The translations under genes and the position numbers were made by a program. The notes beneath the pieces are model-generated. The model saw only the letters and a program-made list of their open reading frames with translations, was not told the DNA's origin and searched no databases. DNA of 64,000 nucleotides from Saccharothrix sp. NRRL B-16314 (GTDB taxonomy: Bacteria; Actinomycetota; Actinomycetes; Mycobacteriales; Pseudonocardiaceae): assembly GCF_000716595.1 (NCBI RefSeq), contig NZ_JNXC01000037.1, positions 1-64,000 of the forward strand, read 5' to 3'. Position 1 is the first letter of the stretch; each line of letters opens with the position of its first letter. Below, piece by piece: positions 9,718-18,750 of the stretch.

Positions 9718-10603
9718 GAGCCCTTTCCAACCTGATGGTGTGGACCTGTGACCGTGGTGCAGACGCGGCGAAGCTCCTGGTAGATGACTTCTCGACCAAG
9801 AGCAAGGCCATCGCCAGGAGCTTCGAGTGCTTGTCTACCCATCCGCGATCGACCTGTCCAGTTCACACCTCCAGTTCCTCGCTCGTGAGCTGACCGCGCA
9901 TCGACGGCGGATCGACAGCAGGTGGCGACGCCTGAATCCCGGACGTCAGGCCCTGCTGGTCTTGGCGCATCTGCGCTGCGGCGACACCTACAGCCGCCTG
10001 GCGGCCGGGTTCGGCATCGGCTTGGCCACCGTCTGCCGCTACGTCCACGAGGCGGTCCGGCTTCTGGCCGCCCTCGCGCCGGATCTCACCGAGGCGACGC
10101 GGGTCGCCGCGCGCAAGGCGTACGTCATCCTCGACGGCACTCTGCTGCGCATCGACCGGATCGCCGCCGATCGTCCCTTCTACTCGGGAAAGCACAAGCG
10201 GCACGGCATGAACATCCAAGTCCTGGCTGATCCGGCCGGGCGACTGCTGTGAACCTCGCCGGCACTGCCGGGCTCGGTCCACGATCTGACCGCGGCCCGC
10301 ACCCACGGCATCGTCGATGCCCTCACCGTGGCCGACATCGACTGCTGGGCCGACAAGGCCTACCGAGGGGCGGGCGGTCCGTTTCGCGTGCCCTACCGGG
10401 GCAGGTGGCACAACCTCTCGCGCGGACAGCAGGCGGTCAACCGCTCCCACGCCCGCATCCACGCCCTGGGCGAACGTGCCGTCTCGATCCTCAAAGCCTG
10501 GCGGTTACTGCGCAGGCTCCGCTGCTCCACCACCCGCATCACCGACCTGACCCGAGCCGTCCTCGCACTCCACCTCGCCGCCGGATGAGGTTGGAAAGGG
10601 CTC
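9718..10603 (+). mobile_element. IS5-family insertion sequence (inactivated)
   Basis: The ends form a 17-base perfect inverted repeat (TGAGCCCTTTCCAACCT at 9717-9733 against 10588-10604), extended with isolated mismatches. If the element begins at GAGCCC, AGT flanks both sides (9715-9717 and 10604-10606), consistent with the short target duplication of the IS5 group. One transposase gene fills the element. Confidence 0.75.
9827..10588 (+). pseudogene. IS5-type transposase with one nonsense codon
   Basis: A single frame encodes a helix-turn-helix domain (LLVLAHLRCGDTYSRLAAGF and IGLATVCRYVHEAV) followed by a DDE_4 domain (VILDGTLLRIDRI, first Asp; SVHDLTAARTHG and CWADKAYRGA, later acidic residues). 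The frame is open for its full length except for one TGA at 10250-10252, between ADPAGRLL and TSPALPGSVHD. Related proteins carry Trp-Ala here, so TGG-GCC to TGA-ACC is the likely change. It splits the enzyme between its first and second catalytic acidic residues. The short product (9827-10252) keeps only the DNA-binding part and one Asp. Confidence 0.8.
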
Positions 10604-10753
10604 AGTGACGGGTCCTGATCATGGAGCCCATGTGGTGTCTTGTCGACAAGTGCCGTGAACCAGACCTGTGGTGACGTCGCCGGTGGTCGCGGCGTGGTCG
10701 CACGCTCGTGTTCCACCTCCACCTCGGGAGGTGGAACGCGAAAGAAGGTCATG

Positions 10754-11329
10754 ATGAGCAACCCTCAACATGGGCGCGTGTGTCGACGGTGCGGCTGCCG
10801 GGATGGCGCGGGCAGGCAGCTCGGCACCCGGTGCCCCGACCTGGCGGGCGGTAGGCACGGCGGTGGGCGTTCGCGGTCGACCTGCCGTCGCTGGACGGGT
10901 GTCCGGACCTTGCGGCGCAGCGGTTTCGCCACCACGACAGAAGCTCAGGCGGCGTCGGGCAAGGTGCTGGAGTACGAGCGGACCGGCATCGTCGCCGACG
11001 ACAAGCAGACCGTCGCCGACTATCTGACCGCTGGCTGCGCGATAAGGCGTCAGCGCTCAAGCCGACAACCACGGCCCGCTACCGCGACTATGTCTTCAAG
11101 GATCTCGTTCCCGCCCCGGGCGCGGTGCGGCTGGACGCGCTCAGCCACCAGCACATCGCGCTGTTCATCCACGACCGGCTGGCCGCCGGACGCGGTCCGG
11201 TCACCATGCGGCGCTGCATTGCCACCCTGTCCAGCGCCCTGACCGACGCCGTCCGTTAACGGCGGTTAACGCACAACCCTGCCCGCTACGTCCTGGTACC
11301 GCGGCCTCCGAAGTACGAACACACCTGCT
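10754..11329 (+). pseudogene. Tyrosine integrase remnant (N-terminal half)
   Basis: From an ATG at about 10754 the frame gives VCRRCGCRDGAGRQLG, then GFATTTEAQAASGKVL and DDKQTVADYLTAG. This is the arm-binding and linker region of actinomycete phage-type integrases. After a frame change near 11036 it continues as WLRDKASALKPTTTARYRDY, ALSHQHIALFIHDRL and RRCIATLSSALTDAVR, the SAM-like core-binding domain, ends at TAA 11257, and resumes as HNPARYVLVPRPPK to about 11329. The catalytic R-H-R-Y domain is absent, so the protein cannot recombine DNA. It is probably what remains of the enzyme that brought the island to the nearby tRNA. Confidence 0.75.
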
Positions 11330-11334
11330 GGTCA

Positions 11335-11410
11335 CCGACCGAGACTGCAAGTCCCGACCGTGTTCGACGCGTCCTAGCCGACGCCGGCATCCAAGTCGTC
11401 TTCAGGGTCC
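11335..11410 (+). pseudogene. Scrap of an integrase-core (rve) transposase
   Basis: A short stretch reads RVLADAGIQVVF, preceded in another frame by DCKS and remains of a VFDA-like string. This resembles the DRD-KF...VFD-VLADAGI part of rve-type transposases of the IS3/IS481 kind. It is too short and broken for more than a tentative call. Confidence 0.35.
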
Positions 11411-11439
11411 GCAGCGACGGGGCGGGTCTGTCAAACGAG

Positions 11440-13070
11440 CGGCTCTGGCCCGTAGTCGGTGGTGACGTCGAGTAACCAGCCATGATCATGATCTTGTGAT
11501 GGATGTCGACTCCCTTGTGCGGACGGTGTTTTCCGGATTGTCGGCGCTGGTTGTCCAGGACGTGGCAGAGAGCGGCGGCATGGTGGCGGTCACGGCCCGT
11601 ACTCGGGTTGTGCCCGTGGCGTGTCCGGTGTGCGGGACCCCGACGGCGAAGGTGCACGGATACCACCATCGGACGCTGAAGGACGTGCCGGTCGACGGCC
11701 GTCAGGTCGTCGTGCACCTGCGCGTGCGGCGGCTGGTCTGCCCGGCTCGGAGTTGCCTGCGGCAGACCTTCCGGGAGCAGGTTCCCGGACTGCTGGAACG
11801 CCACCAGCGCCGCACGGTGCGGCTTGTCCGGCAGATATCCCATGTGGCGCAGGAGTTATGCGGTCGGGCGGCCGCACGGCTGGCCGGAGTGCTCGCCGTG
11901 CCGGTGTCCCGCAGCACCGCGTTGCGCCGTCTGCGACGCCTGCCGCTGCCCGAGCTGACGGTTCCGCGGGTGATCGGCGTGGACGACTTCGCCCTGTGCC
12001 GCCGCCACCGCTACGCCACGATCGTCATCGACGCCGAGACCGGCCGACGTGTCGCGGTCCTGCCCGGCCGCGACGCCGCCACTCTGGAGACCTGGTTGCG
12101 CGAGCATCCCGGTGTCGAGGTCGTGTGCCGGGACGGCTCGGCCACCTACGCCGAGGCCGTCCGCCGCGCTCTGCCTGACGCGGTGCAGGTCGGCGACCGA
12201 TGGCACCTGTGGCGCAATCTCTGCGACAAGGTCTTGGTCGAAGTCCGCGCGCATGCCGGGTGTTGGGCCACCGTCAACCCGTCCCGCCCCGGCGGAGTCC
12301 ACGAGCAGACCGTCCGCGAACGCTGGAACAAGGTCCACGAGCTGCTCGGCCGGGGCGTCGGCCTGCTCGACTGTTCACGGCGCCTCGGCGTGGCTCTGAA
12401 CACCGTCAAACGCTACGCCCGCATGCCCGAACCCCAAACCTTGCGCATCGCCCCCACCTACCGCCCGACCCTCGTCGACCCCTACCGCGACCATCTGCGC
12501 GCCCGCCGCGCGGCCGACCCCGCGGTCCCTGTCACCCAGCTGCTCGCCGAGATCCGCGAGTCGGGCTACACCGGCAGCGCCAACCTGCTGATCCGCTACC
12601 TCAACCAGGGTCGCGCCGAAGGCGACCGCCCGGTCACGACCTCCCGTCACGCCAGCCGGCTCCTGCTCACCAAACCCGACAACCTGCGCGCGAAGGACAC
12701 GGCGCTGCTGGAGCAGATCACCATGGCGTGCCCGGAGATGGCCGCACTCGCCGATCTGGTGCGCGGCTTCGCCGCCCTGCTGACACCGGCCGCGGGCAAC
12801 GACGCGAAACTCACCGACTGGATCGCGGCGGCCCGCGCCGTCGACCTGCCGCACTTGCGCAGTCTCACCAACGGTCTCGAGATCGACCGGTCCGCTGTGG
12901 ACGCCGCTCTCACCCTGCCCTACCACAACGGTCGCACCGAAGGCGTCAACACCCGCACCAAAAGGATCATGAGGCAGATGCACGGACGCGCCGGATTCGA
13001 CCTCCTCCGCCACCGCATCCTCCTGCCCTGACAAACGCCCAGCGTCACCACCGGCTACGGGCCAGAGCCG
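11440..13070 (+). mobile_element. ISL3-family insertion sequence, apparently intact
   Basis: The ends are 28-base inverted repeats with one mismatch (11440-11467 against 13043-13070, outer end CGGCTCTGGCCCGTAG), and GGCTCT is a typical ISL3 terminus. The element holds one uninterrupted transposase gene. The 8-base flanks (11432-11439 and 13071-13078) share only their last five bases (ACGAG), so a clean ISL3 8-bp target duplication is not present. Confidence 0.85.
11496..13031 (+). CDS. ISL3-family transposase
   Basis: The 511-residue protein is full length for the family. It opens with a zinc-finger-like region (CPVCGTPTAKVHGYHHRTL, then CPARSCLRQTFREQVPG), followed by a helix-turn-helix and the DDE_Tnp_ISL3 catalytic core: VIGVDDFALCRRHRYATIV (first Asp pair), EVVCRDGSATYAEAVRRAL (second Asp), and PYHNGRTEGVNTRTKRIMRQ with the catalytic Glu. 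The start is GTG 11496, with ATG 11499 in the same frame. No disruption is visible, so this is the one element in the island likely still able to move. Confidence 0.9.
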   Translation: MMDVDSLVRTVFSGLSALVVQDVAESGGMVAVTARTRVVPVACPVCGTPTAKVHGYHHRTLKDVPVDGRQVVVHLRVRRLVCPARSCLRQTFREQVPGLLERHQRRTVRLVRQISHVAQELCGRAAARLAGVLAVPVSRSTALRRLRRLPLPELTVPRVIGVDDFALCRRHRYATIVIDAETGRRVAVLPGRDAATLETWLREHPGVEVVCRDGSATYAEAVRRALPDAVQVGDRWHLWRNLCDKVLVEVRAHAGCWATVNPSRPGGVHEQTVRERWNKVHELLGRGVGLLDCSRRLGVALNTVKRYARMPEPQTLRIAPTYRPTLVDPYRDHLRARRAADPAVPVTQLLAEIRESGYTGSANLLIRYLNQGRAEGDRPVTTSRHASRLLLTKPDNLRAKDTALLEQITMACPEMAALADLVRGFAALLTPAAGNDAKLTDWIAAARAVDLPHLRSLTNGLEIDRSAVDAALTLPYHNGRTEGVNTRTKRIMRQMHGRAGFDLLRHRILLP

Positions 13071-13796
13071 ATCACGAGATAGACCCATGCAGGCCGACCG
13101 ACTCCTCCAGTACGACGCACTATGCGGAGATGGTAATGCCGAAGCGCAGTGGAGCCCGAACTAAAATCGAGGCACTTCTACGACAAGAAGATGCGGCAGG
13201 CCGTGGACGGTCCGTCACCCTCCGCCCACCGCCTAGCCACTCACTCCGACGGTTGGAGCCCAAACCGGCATTCGACCACCAGGCTACCGCTATAGATCCG
13301 CTGGTCAGACCTGTTCCCATCCTTTGGCGCTCCTGCCGGGGATTCGAACCTGCGCAGCCATCCGACATGCCGTACCCCTTGCCCATCCGGCGGTGGCGTG
13401 GACGTCGTCCACGGGCGCCACCGGGGTGCGTCGACGTGGCAGCCGAACGGGTCGATGTGCCGTAGTGCGCCACTGCAGCGCCGTGCCGCCGCCACTGCGG
13501 CGACCGCCGGGTACGCGTGATCCGCAGTCTGCGTCCGATCGCGTCGGTTCAGGTCCACCAGGCGGCCGTATCGGCAGGTCAGAGCGCGTTTGGGACGCTC
13601 GGCGCACAGTGGAAGCGGTTCACCCCAACGGGTGGCGTTTGGCGTCGGTTGGCCGGATTCACCCGTTCGGGACGACCCCATTTGGCGTTGGTCAAAGATC
13701 TGGAGCGACCCGCTCCTTATTTCGCTCCTAAACACCGTTCACCAAGATCGCAAAGTTACCGTTCCGTGACCGAATGAAGATCGATTCCAATGCACG
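13071..13796. other. Non-coding junction between ISL3 and tRNA-Pro
   Basis: About 725 bases with no credible gene. GGATTCGAACCTGCG at 13340-13354 matches the tRNA-Pro T-arm region at 13862-13876 in 14 of 15 positions, but no full tRNA fold closes around it. It may be a degenerate tRNA 3' end or old attachment-site debris. Confidence 0.5.
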
Positions 13797-13840
13797 AAAA
13801 AGCCCGCTGACCTGGGATTTCATCCAGATCGAGCGGGCTT
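13797..13840 (-). terminator. Rho-independent terminator of tRNA-Pro
   Basis: On the minus strand a 9-bp stem (AAGCCCGCT/AGCGGGCTT, 13832-13840 with 13800-13808) closes a 23-base loop and is followed by a T run. It begins 11 bases after the tRNA 3' end. Confidence 0.8.
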
Positions 13841-13850
13841 CCTCTGACCG

Positions 13851-13924
<74 letters not shown>

Positions 13925-14099
13925 GCCGCACCCCGTTGCGGTGTGCGCGGTTAGCTTAGCGCACTCTTCAACGGGGCCCGACGCGACCCCCCGGCCTCGT
14001 CGATCAGGGGATCTACCTGGGGAAATGGCAGAGGCCCGCATGCGCGGGCCCCTGCGCTCCCCTCGGTCTCACCGCTCCCCCGGGTCGACGCCGTACCCA

Positions 14100-15218
14100 C
14101 TATGCGTTCGCCGAGTTTCGTGCACTACCGCCGAAAGTCGAGTCATCTGCGTCAACTTTCGACGGACCCACCGGTAGCTTCGCGTGCACGGCGAAGCTGC
14201 CGTCGGCCCGCGCCGTCGTGGTCAGGCTGCCCCCGACGGACGTCACGCGTTCCCGCAGGCCATGCAGGCCGTGTCCTCCTCGATCCGCCACCGGCACGGG
14301 GGTCGTGGGTGGGCCGTTGATCACCGACACGTGCAGCTGTCCGTCCTGTTTCGACAGTCGCACTTGGACTGTGGCGCCGGGCGCGTGTTTCGTCACGTTG
14401 GTCAGTGCTTCCTGCACGATCCGGTACACCGCTCGGCCCGTTGCGGACGGTGGGGGTGGGGTGATTTTGTCCTCGTAGTGCACGGCCAGGCCGGCCGAGG
14501 TCGCCCGTTCGATCAGTGACGGGAGGCCTTCGTAGCCCGGTGTCGGCTCGGTGTTCAGCAACCCCAGGGCAGCGCGCATCTCGGACAGCGCTTCCTTCGC
14601 CAGCGCACGGAGGCGCAGCGCCGTCTCCCGAGTGCCGTCGTCGTCCGTGGTGGCCGCCAACGCCGCCGACTCCACCGCGATGAGGGTCGCGTGGTGCCCC
14701 ACCGCGTCGTGGATCTCCCGCGCGATCCGGGCACGTTCGGACGCCCGCGCCCCGACCTCACGCGCCTCCAACTCGGCGGTGCGGGCGCGGGACGCTTCGG
14801 CGAGGCTCGCGGTCAGTTTGCGCCTGGTCGTGATCAGGGCTCCCAACGCCGTGGGCGCGCCCGACATGAAGAGGCTGAACGCGACGGTCAGGAGCGCGGA
14901 ACCCAGGGCCAGGCGTTGGGTCACCACCACCAGGGCGGACGGGAGGATGGTCGCCAGCGCCACCAAGGTGATCATCATCCGCACCGACGACTTCCGACCC
15001 ACCCGGTACATGGCCACGACGGTGGGCGGCCAGCCGAGTCCTCCGATCAGGCCCGGCAGGCACGCCAGTGCCGCCGGCCACGGCCGCCAACGGCGCACCG
15101 GCAGCAACAGGCACGCCGCCAGCGCCGTCGGGATCGACCACGCGTACGGCACGTGGTCGGCCATCAGCACCATCGCGGCGGGCACCAGGACGGCCAGGGC
15201 CTCCAGGAGGATCACCAC
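14100..15218 (-). CDS. NarL/DesK-type sensor histidine kinase
   Basis: A 372-residue membrane sensor. The N-terminal third is a set of hydrophobic helices (residues of about 1-130) with almost no extracytoplasmic domain, suggesting it senses the membrane or a small ligand. A coiled linker leads to the HisKA_3 dimerisation box AREIHDAVGHH with the phospho-accepting His, and then to the HATPase_c domain (EALTNVTKHAPGA N-box; GGHGLHGLRERV G-box). The GTG start lies inside the end of the regulator gene (7-base overlap), so the pair is translationally coupled. The stimulus cannot be read from the sequence. Confidence 0.88.
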   Translation of the reverse strand: MVILLEALAVLVPAAMVLMADHVPYAWSIPTALAACLLLPVRRWRPWPAALACLPGLIGGLGWPPTVVAMYRVGRKSSVRMMITLVALATILPSALVVVTQRLALGSALLTVAFSLFMSGAPTALGALITTRRKLTASLAEASRARTAELEAREVGARASERARIAREIHDAVGHHATLIAVESAALAATTDDDGTRETALRLRALAKEALSEMRAALGLLNTEPTPGYEGLPSLIERATSAGLAVHYEDKITPPPPSATGRAVYRIVQEALTNVTKHAPGATVQVRLSKQDGQLHVSVINGPPTTPVPVADRGGHGLHGLRERVTSVGGSLTTTARADGSFAVHAKLPVGPSKVDADDSTFGGSARNSANA

Positions 15219-15868
15219 GGGCCCACCTGGTGCGCCACTAGGGCCGCTTGCACGCGGTTCTCCACGCCGAGTTTCGTCAGCACGGTGGACACGTAGCTCT
15301 TCACCGTCGCCTCGCTCAGCCCCAGCGACGCGGCGATGGCGCTGTTCGGCTGCCCGCTCGCCAGCAGGCCGAGCACCTGGCGTTCACGCGCGCTCAGGCC
15401 GTCGAGCTGGCGGTTCTCCCGCAGCCGCGTCGCGCGCAGCTTCGGCAGCAGCCGGGCGGCGATCCGGGGATCCAGCACCGCCCCGCCGGCCGCCAGGTCG
15501 AGCACCGCCCTGACCAGGGCTTCCGGCTCGGCGTCCTTCAGCAGGAAACCCTGGGCGCCGAGTTCCAACGCGGTCGCCACGTAGTCGTCGAGGTCGAACG
15601 TTGTCAGCACCGCCAACGCGGGCGGGTCGGGCCAGGCCAGCATCGCCTTCAACGCGGTGAGGCCGTCCATCCCCGGCATCTGGACGTCCACCAGCGCCAC
15701 GTCCGGCCGGAACCGCCGCACGACGTCCAGCAGCCCGGCGCCGTCCGCGGCCTCGGCCACGACCTCCACCCGTCCGTCGGCTTCCAGCAGCACCTTCAGC
15801 CCTCGGCGGAGGAGCGCTTCGTCGTCAGCGAGGACCAATCGCACCGGCACGACGCCAGGCAACCGCAT
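15212..15868 (-). CDS. LuxR/NarL-family response regulator
   Basis: A 218-residue partner of the adjacent kinase. The receiver domain (residues of about 8-125) has the acidic pair in LADDEALLRRGL, the phospho-acceptor Asp in DVALVDVQMPG, the switch Thr in LTTFDLDDY and the Lys in LLKDAEPE. The C-terminal GerE helix-turn-helix (LSARERQVLGLLASG to ATVKSYVSTVLTKLGV) binds DNA. The gene begins 21 bases after der on the same strand, so it may be partly read from the cmk-plsC-der transcript. A GGCGGA site precedes the ATG. Confidence 0.9.
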   Translation of the reverse strand: MRLPGVVPVRLVLADDEALLRRGLKVLLEADGRVEVVAEAADGAGLLDVVRRFRPDVALVDVQMPGMDGLTALKAMLAWPDPPALAVLTTFDLDDYVATALELGAQGFLLKDAEPEALVRAVLDLAAGGAVLDPRIAARLLPKLRATRLRENRQLDGLSARERQVLGLLASGQPNSAIAASLGLSEATVKSYVSTVLTKLGVENRVQAALVAHQVGPW

Positions 15869-15889
15869 TCCGCCTGCCGGAGCAACCGA

Positions 15890-17296
15890 TCACTTCTTGA
15901 GGCGCTTCTCCCGCACCCGCACCGAGATCCGCACCGGGCTGCCCGCGAACCCGAAGTCCTCGCGCAGCCTCCGCTCGATGAACCGCCGGTACCCCGCCTC
16001 CAGGAAACCGGTCGTGAACAGCACGAACGTCGGCGGCCGGGTGCCTGCCTGGGTGGCGAACAGCACCTTGGGCTGCTTGCCGCTGCGCACCGGCGGCGGG
16101 GTGGCGGCGATCAGGTCGGTCAGCCACGAGTTCAGCTGGCCGGTGGGGATGCGGGTGTCCCAGGACTTCAGCGCCGTCCGCAGCGCGGGCGCGAGCTTGC
16201 GCACCGCGCGTCCCGTCAGCGCCGAGATGTTGACCTTCTCGGCCCACGGCACCCGGACCAGCCCTCGTTCCAGCTCACGCACCATGTCGTGCCGCCGGTC
16301 CTCGTCCACGAGGTCCCACTTGTTGAACGCCAGCACGCACGCCCGACCGGATTCCACGACCATCGTCAGCACCCGCAGGTCCTGCTCGCTGATCGGTTCG
16401 GCCGCGTCCAGCAGCACGATGGCCACCTCGGCGGACTCGATCGCGGCCTTGGTGCGCAGCGACGCGTAGTACTCGGCGCCGGACGCGAAGTTCACCCGTT
16501 TGCGGAGACCGGCGGTGTCGACGAAGCGCCACATCTCGTCGTCCAGCTCCACCAGCGAGTCGACCGGGTCGACGGTGGTGCCGGCGACCTCGTGCACGAC
16601 GGACCGGTTCTCGCCGGTCAGCCGGTTCAGCAGGGACGACTTGCCGACGTTCGGCCGGCCGACCAGGGCCACCCGGCGCGGGCCGCCGCGCACCGCTTCG
16701 AACGTCTCGCGCGGCGTCTCCGGCAGCGCCTTCAGGATCGCGTCGAGCATGTCGCCCGATCCGCGCCCGTGCAGGCCGGACACCGGGATCGGCTCGCCGA
16801 GGCCGAGCGACCACAGCGATGCGACCTCGGCGACCAGCCGCTCGTCGTCCACCTTGTTCGCCACCAGCAGCACGGGCCGCTTGGACCGGCGCAGCAGCTT
16901 CACGGCGGCTTCGTCGTTGGTCGTCGCGCCGACGGTCGCGTCCACGACGAACAGGATCGCGTCGGCGGTGGCCATGGCCAGTTCGGCCTGCGCGGCGACG
17001 GCGGCCATCATGCCGACTGCGTCGGGTTCCCAGCCGCCGGTGTCGACCACGGTGAACTTGCGGCCGTTCCACAGCGCGTCGTACGCCACCCGGTCACGGG
17101 TGACGCCCGGCACGTCCTGCACGACCGCTTCACGGCGGCCGATGATGCGGTTGACCAGGGTCGACTTGCCCACGTTCGGCCGGCCGACCACGGCCAGCAC
17201 GGGCATCGGGGGCGCGCCGCCCTCCTCGCCCTCGACCTCCTCGTCGAACGCGGTCCAGTCGGACTCGTCCGCCCAGGTGCCGTCCAAGTCCGTCAT
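15890..17296 (-). CDS. der: Ribosome-assembly GTPase Der (EngA)
   Basis: A 468-residue protein with two tandem G domains, each complete. Domain 1 has GRPNVGKST near 38, DTGG and NKVD. Domain 2 has GRPNVGKSS near 212, DTAG and NKWD. A C-terminal KH-like domain ends in the basic tail VREKRLKK. Der binds the 50S subunit and acts in its late maturation. The acidic N-terminal extension of about 30 residues is common in actinobacterial versions. The ATG overlaps the plsC stop (ATGA), fixing the start and showing coupling to plsC and cmk. Confidence 0.95.
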   Translation of the reverse strand: MTDLDGTWADESDWTAFDEEVEGEEGGAPPMPVLAVVGRPNVGKSTLVNRIIGRREAVVQDVPGVTRDRVAYDALWNGRKFTVVDTGGWEPDAVGMMAAVAAQAELAMATADAILFVVDATVGATTNDEAAVKLLRRSKRPVLLVANKVDDERLVAEVASLWSLGLGEPIPVSGLHGRGSGDMLDAILKALPETPRETFEAVRGGPRRVALVGRPNVGKSSLLNRLTGENRSVVHEVAGTTVDPVDSLVELDDEMWRFVDTAGLRKRVNFASGAEYYASLRTKAAIESAEVAIVLLDAAEPISEQDLRVLTMVVESGRACVLAFNKWDLVDEDRRHDMVRELERGLVRVPWAEKVNISALTGRAVRKLAPALRTALKSWDTRIPTGQLNSWLTDLIAATPPPVRSGKQPKVLFATQAGTRPPTFVLFTTGFLEAGYRRFIERRLREDFGFAGSPVRISVRVREKRLKK

Positions 17297-17937
17297 CTAA
17301 CTTCTCCTCGCTGACTGTCTAGCTCGGCCACAAGAGTGGCCAAGCGGTCGCGGACCTGCTCGGTGGCCTTCACGAGCGCCTGACGACCTTTGTCGGTCGG
17401 CAGCTCGAAAGGCTCGCCCACGAGCACGTCCACCACGGGCCGGAACCGCCGTCCGGTGCCGTCCGGGCGCCGGGTGCCCCGGCACGCGACGGGCACGACG
17501 ACCGCGCCGGTCGAGCGGGCGAGCCACGCCGCGCCGCGCTGGGCCTCGGCCACGTCGCCCGCGCCGCGGGTGCCCTCGGGGAACACGCCCACCACGCCAC
17601 CGGCCCGCAGCACCTTCTGCGCCGCGAGCAACGGCGCCCGGTCGGGCTCGCCGCGCCGCACGGCCAGCTGGCCGATCTTGCGCAGCAGCGTGCCCACCAC
17701 GCCCTTGAACATCTCCTGCTTGATCAAGAACACCACACGTCGGGGCAGGACGCCGAACAATATCGGCCCGTCCGCCATCGAGCTGTGGTTCGCCACGACG
17801 ACCACGGGGCCTTCCGCCGGCATCCGCGACACGTGGTGCGACCGCACCCGGAACGGTGTCCGGGCAGGTCCGCGCGCGATCCACCGCCCGATGTCGTGCA
17901 GCCGGGCGGAGGCACCGCCGGGGAGCTGGTCGGTCAC
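17293..17937 (-). CDS. 1-acyl-glycerol-3-phosphate acyltransferase (PlsC family)
   Basis: A 214-residue membrane-associated acyltransferase of the PlsC/LPLAT family, expected to add the second acyl chain to lysophosphatidic acid in phospholipid synthesis. It shows the catalytic HX4D box (NHSSMAD) and the substrate-binding FPEGTRG box. Its GTG start overlaps the cmk stop (GTGA) and its stop overlaps the der start, so it is locked in the middle of the cmk-der operon, an order seen in other actinomycetes. Exact acyl or lipid substrate cannot be told from sequence. Confidence 0.88.
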   Translation of the reverse strand: MTDQLPGGASARLHDIGRWIARGPARTPFRVRSHHVSRMPAEGPVVVVANHSSMADGPILFGVLPRRVVFLIKQEMFKGVVGTLLRKIGQLAVRRGEPDRAPLLAAQKVLRAGGVVGVFPEGTRGAGDVAEAQRGAAWLARSTGAVVVPVACRGTRRPDGTGRRFRPVVDVLVGEPFELPTDKGRQALVKATEQVRDRLATLVAELDSQRGEVR

Positions 17938-18662
17938 CCGCGCACCCGTCCGCTCGGCTGGGCCAGCAGCCCGTGGTCGCCCACCAGTCCCATCAACGCC
18001 GCCAGCGTGCCGGCGAGGTCGAGCGACGTCGTGTCCAGCACCACCGCGTCGTCCGCCGCGCGCAGCGGCGACACCGCGCGCGTCGAGTCGTAGGTGTCGC
18101 GCCGCTGCACGTCGGCGAGCGTCGCGTCCAGCGTCGACTGGCGCCCGGACGCACTGTCCTGCTTGGCACGGCGCTGGGCGCGAGCCTCGGCGTCGGCCGT
18201 CAGGTACACCTTGAGGGGCGCGTCGGGCACGACGGCGGTGCCGATGTCACGGCCTTCCACCACGATGCCGCCCACCTCCGCCAGCGCCTCCGCGATGATC
18301 CGGCGCTGCTCGGCGACGAGCTGCGCGCGCACCGCGGGCACGGCGGAGACCGGTGACACGGCGAGCGTCACCTCGGGGCCGCGGATCTCCGCGCCGACGT
18401 CCTCGCCGTCCAGGGAAGTGGTCGACCGGTCGGGGTCGGTGCCCTGGACGAGCACCGCGTCCCGCGCCACCGCGGCCACGGCCGCCGGGTCCGCGAGGTC
18501 GACGCCGGCGCGCAGCACGGCCAGCGTCACCGCCCGGTACATCGCGCCCGTGTCCAGGTAACGGGCGCCCAGACCGGCCGCGAGCCGTCGCGCCGCTGAG
18601 GACTTGCCGGTGCCGGACGGCCCGTCCAGGGCCACCACGCCACGCAGCTCACCGTGTCCCAC
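17934..18662 (-). CDS. cmk: Cytidylate kinase
   Basis: Phosphorylates CMP and dCMP using ATP. The 242-residue product has the P-loop [24 protein letters not shown] for substrate binding, [13 protein letters not shown] and the LID-like [10 protein letters not shown] place the start at GTG 18662, which has GAGGAGG 8 bases upstream; a longer frame reaches a TTG at 18704 but would bury that site. It is the first gene of the cmk-plsC-der set. Confidence 0.93.
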   Translation of the reverse strand: MGHGELRGVVALDGPSGTGKSSAARRLAAGLGARYLDTGAMYRAVTLAVLRAGVDLADPAAVAAVARDAVLVQGTDPDRSTTSLDGEDVGAEIRGPEVTLAVSPVSAVPAVRAQLVAEQRRIIAEALAEVGGIVVEGRDIGTAVVPDAPLKVYLTADAEARAQRRAKQDSASGRQSTLDATLADVQRRDTYDSTRAVSPLRAADDAVVLDTTSLDLAGTLAALMGLVGDHGLLAQPSGRVRG

Positions 18663-18750
18663 GGGTTGGTCCTCCTCAATGCGACGACGGTCGTCAACCT
18701 CCAATTGTGCCTGGTGCGGCCCGTCACACCCGCATCAGGTGGCCCGACCG

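Noticed and set aside
9315..9866. A 183-residue minus-strand frame upstream of the RHS gene
   Set aside because: It crosses the IS5 left end, has an unusual Cys/Ser/Arg mix, and lacks a ribosome binding site or family match.
11432..13078. An 8-bp target duplication flanking the ISL3 element
   Set aside because: Flanks CAAACGAG and ATCACGAG agree only in the last five bases, which is not enough to claim a duplication.
13331..13400. A second tRNA gene
   Set aside because: Only the T-arm-like string is convincing; neither T-stem, anticodon stem nor acceptor stem closes around it.
13120..13473. A 117-residue minus-strand frame beside the ISL3 element
   Set aside because: Repeat-poor, Arg/Gly/Ser-rich translation with no ribosome binding site; it covers the tRNA-like scrap and looks like chance coding.
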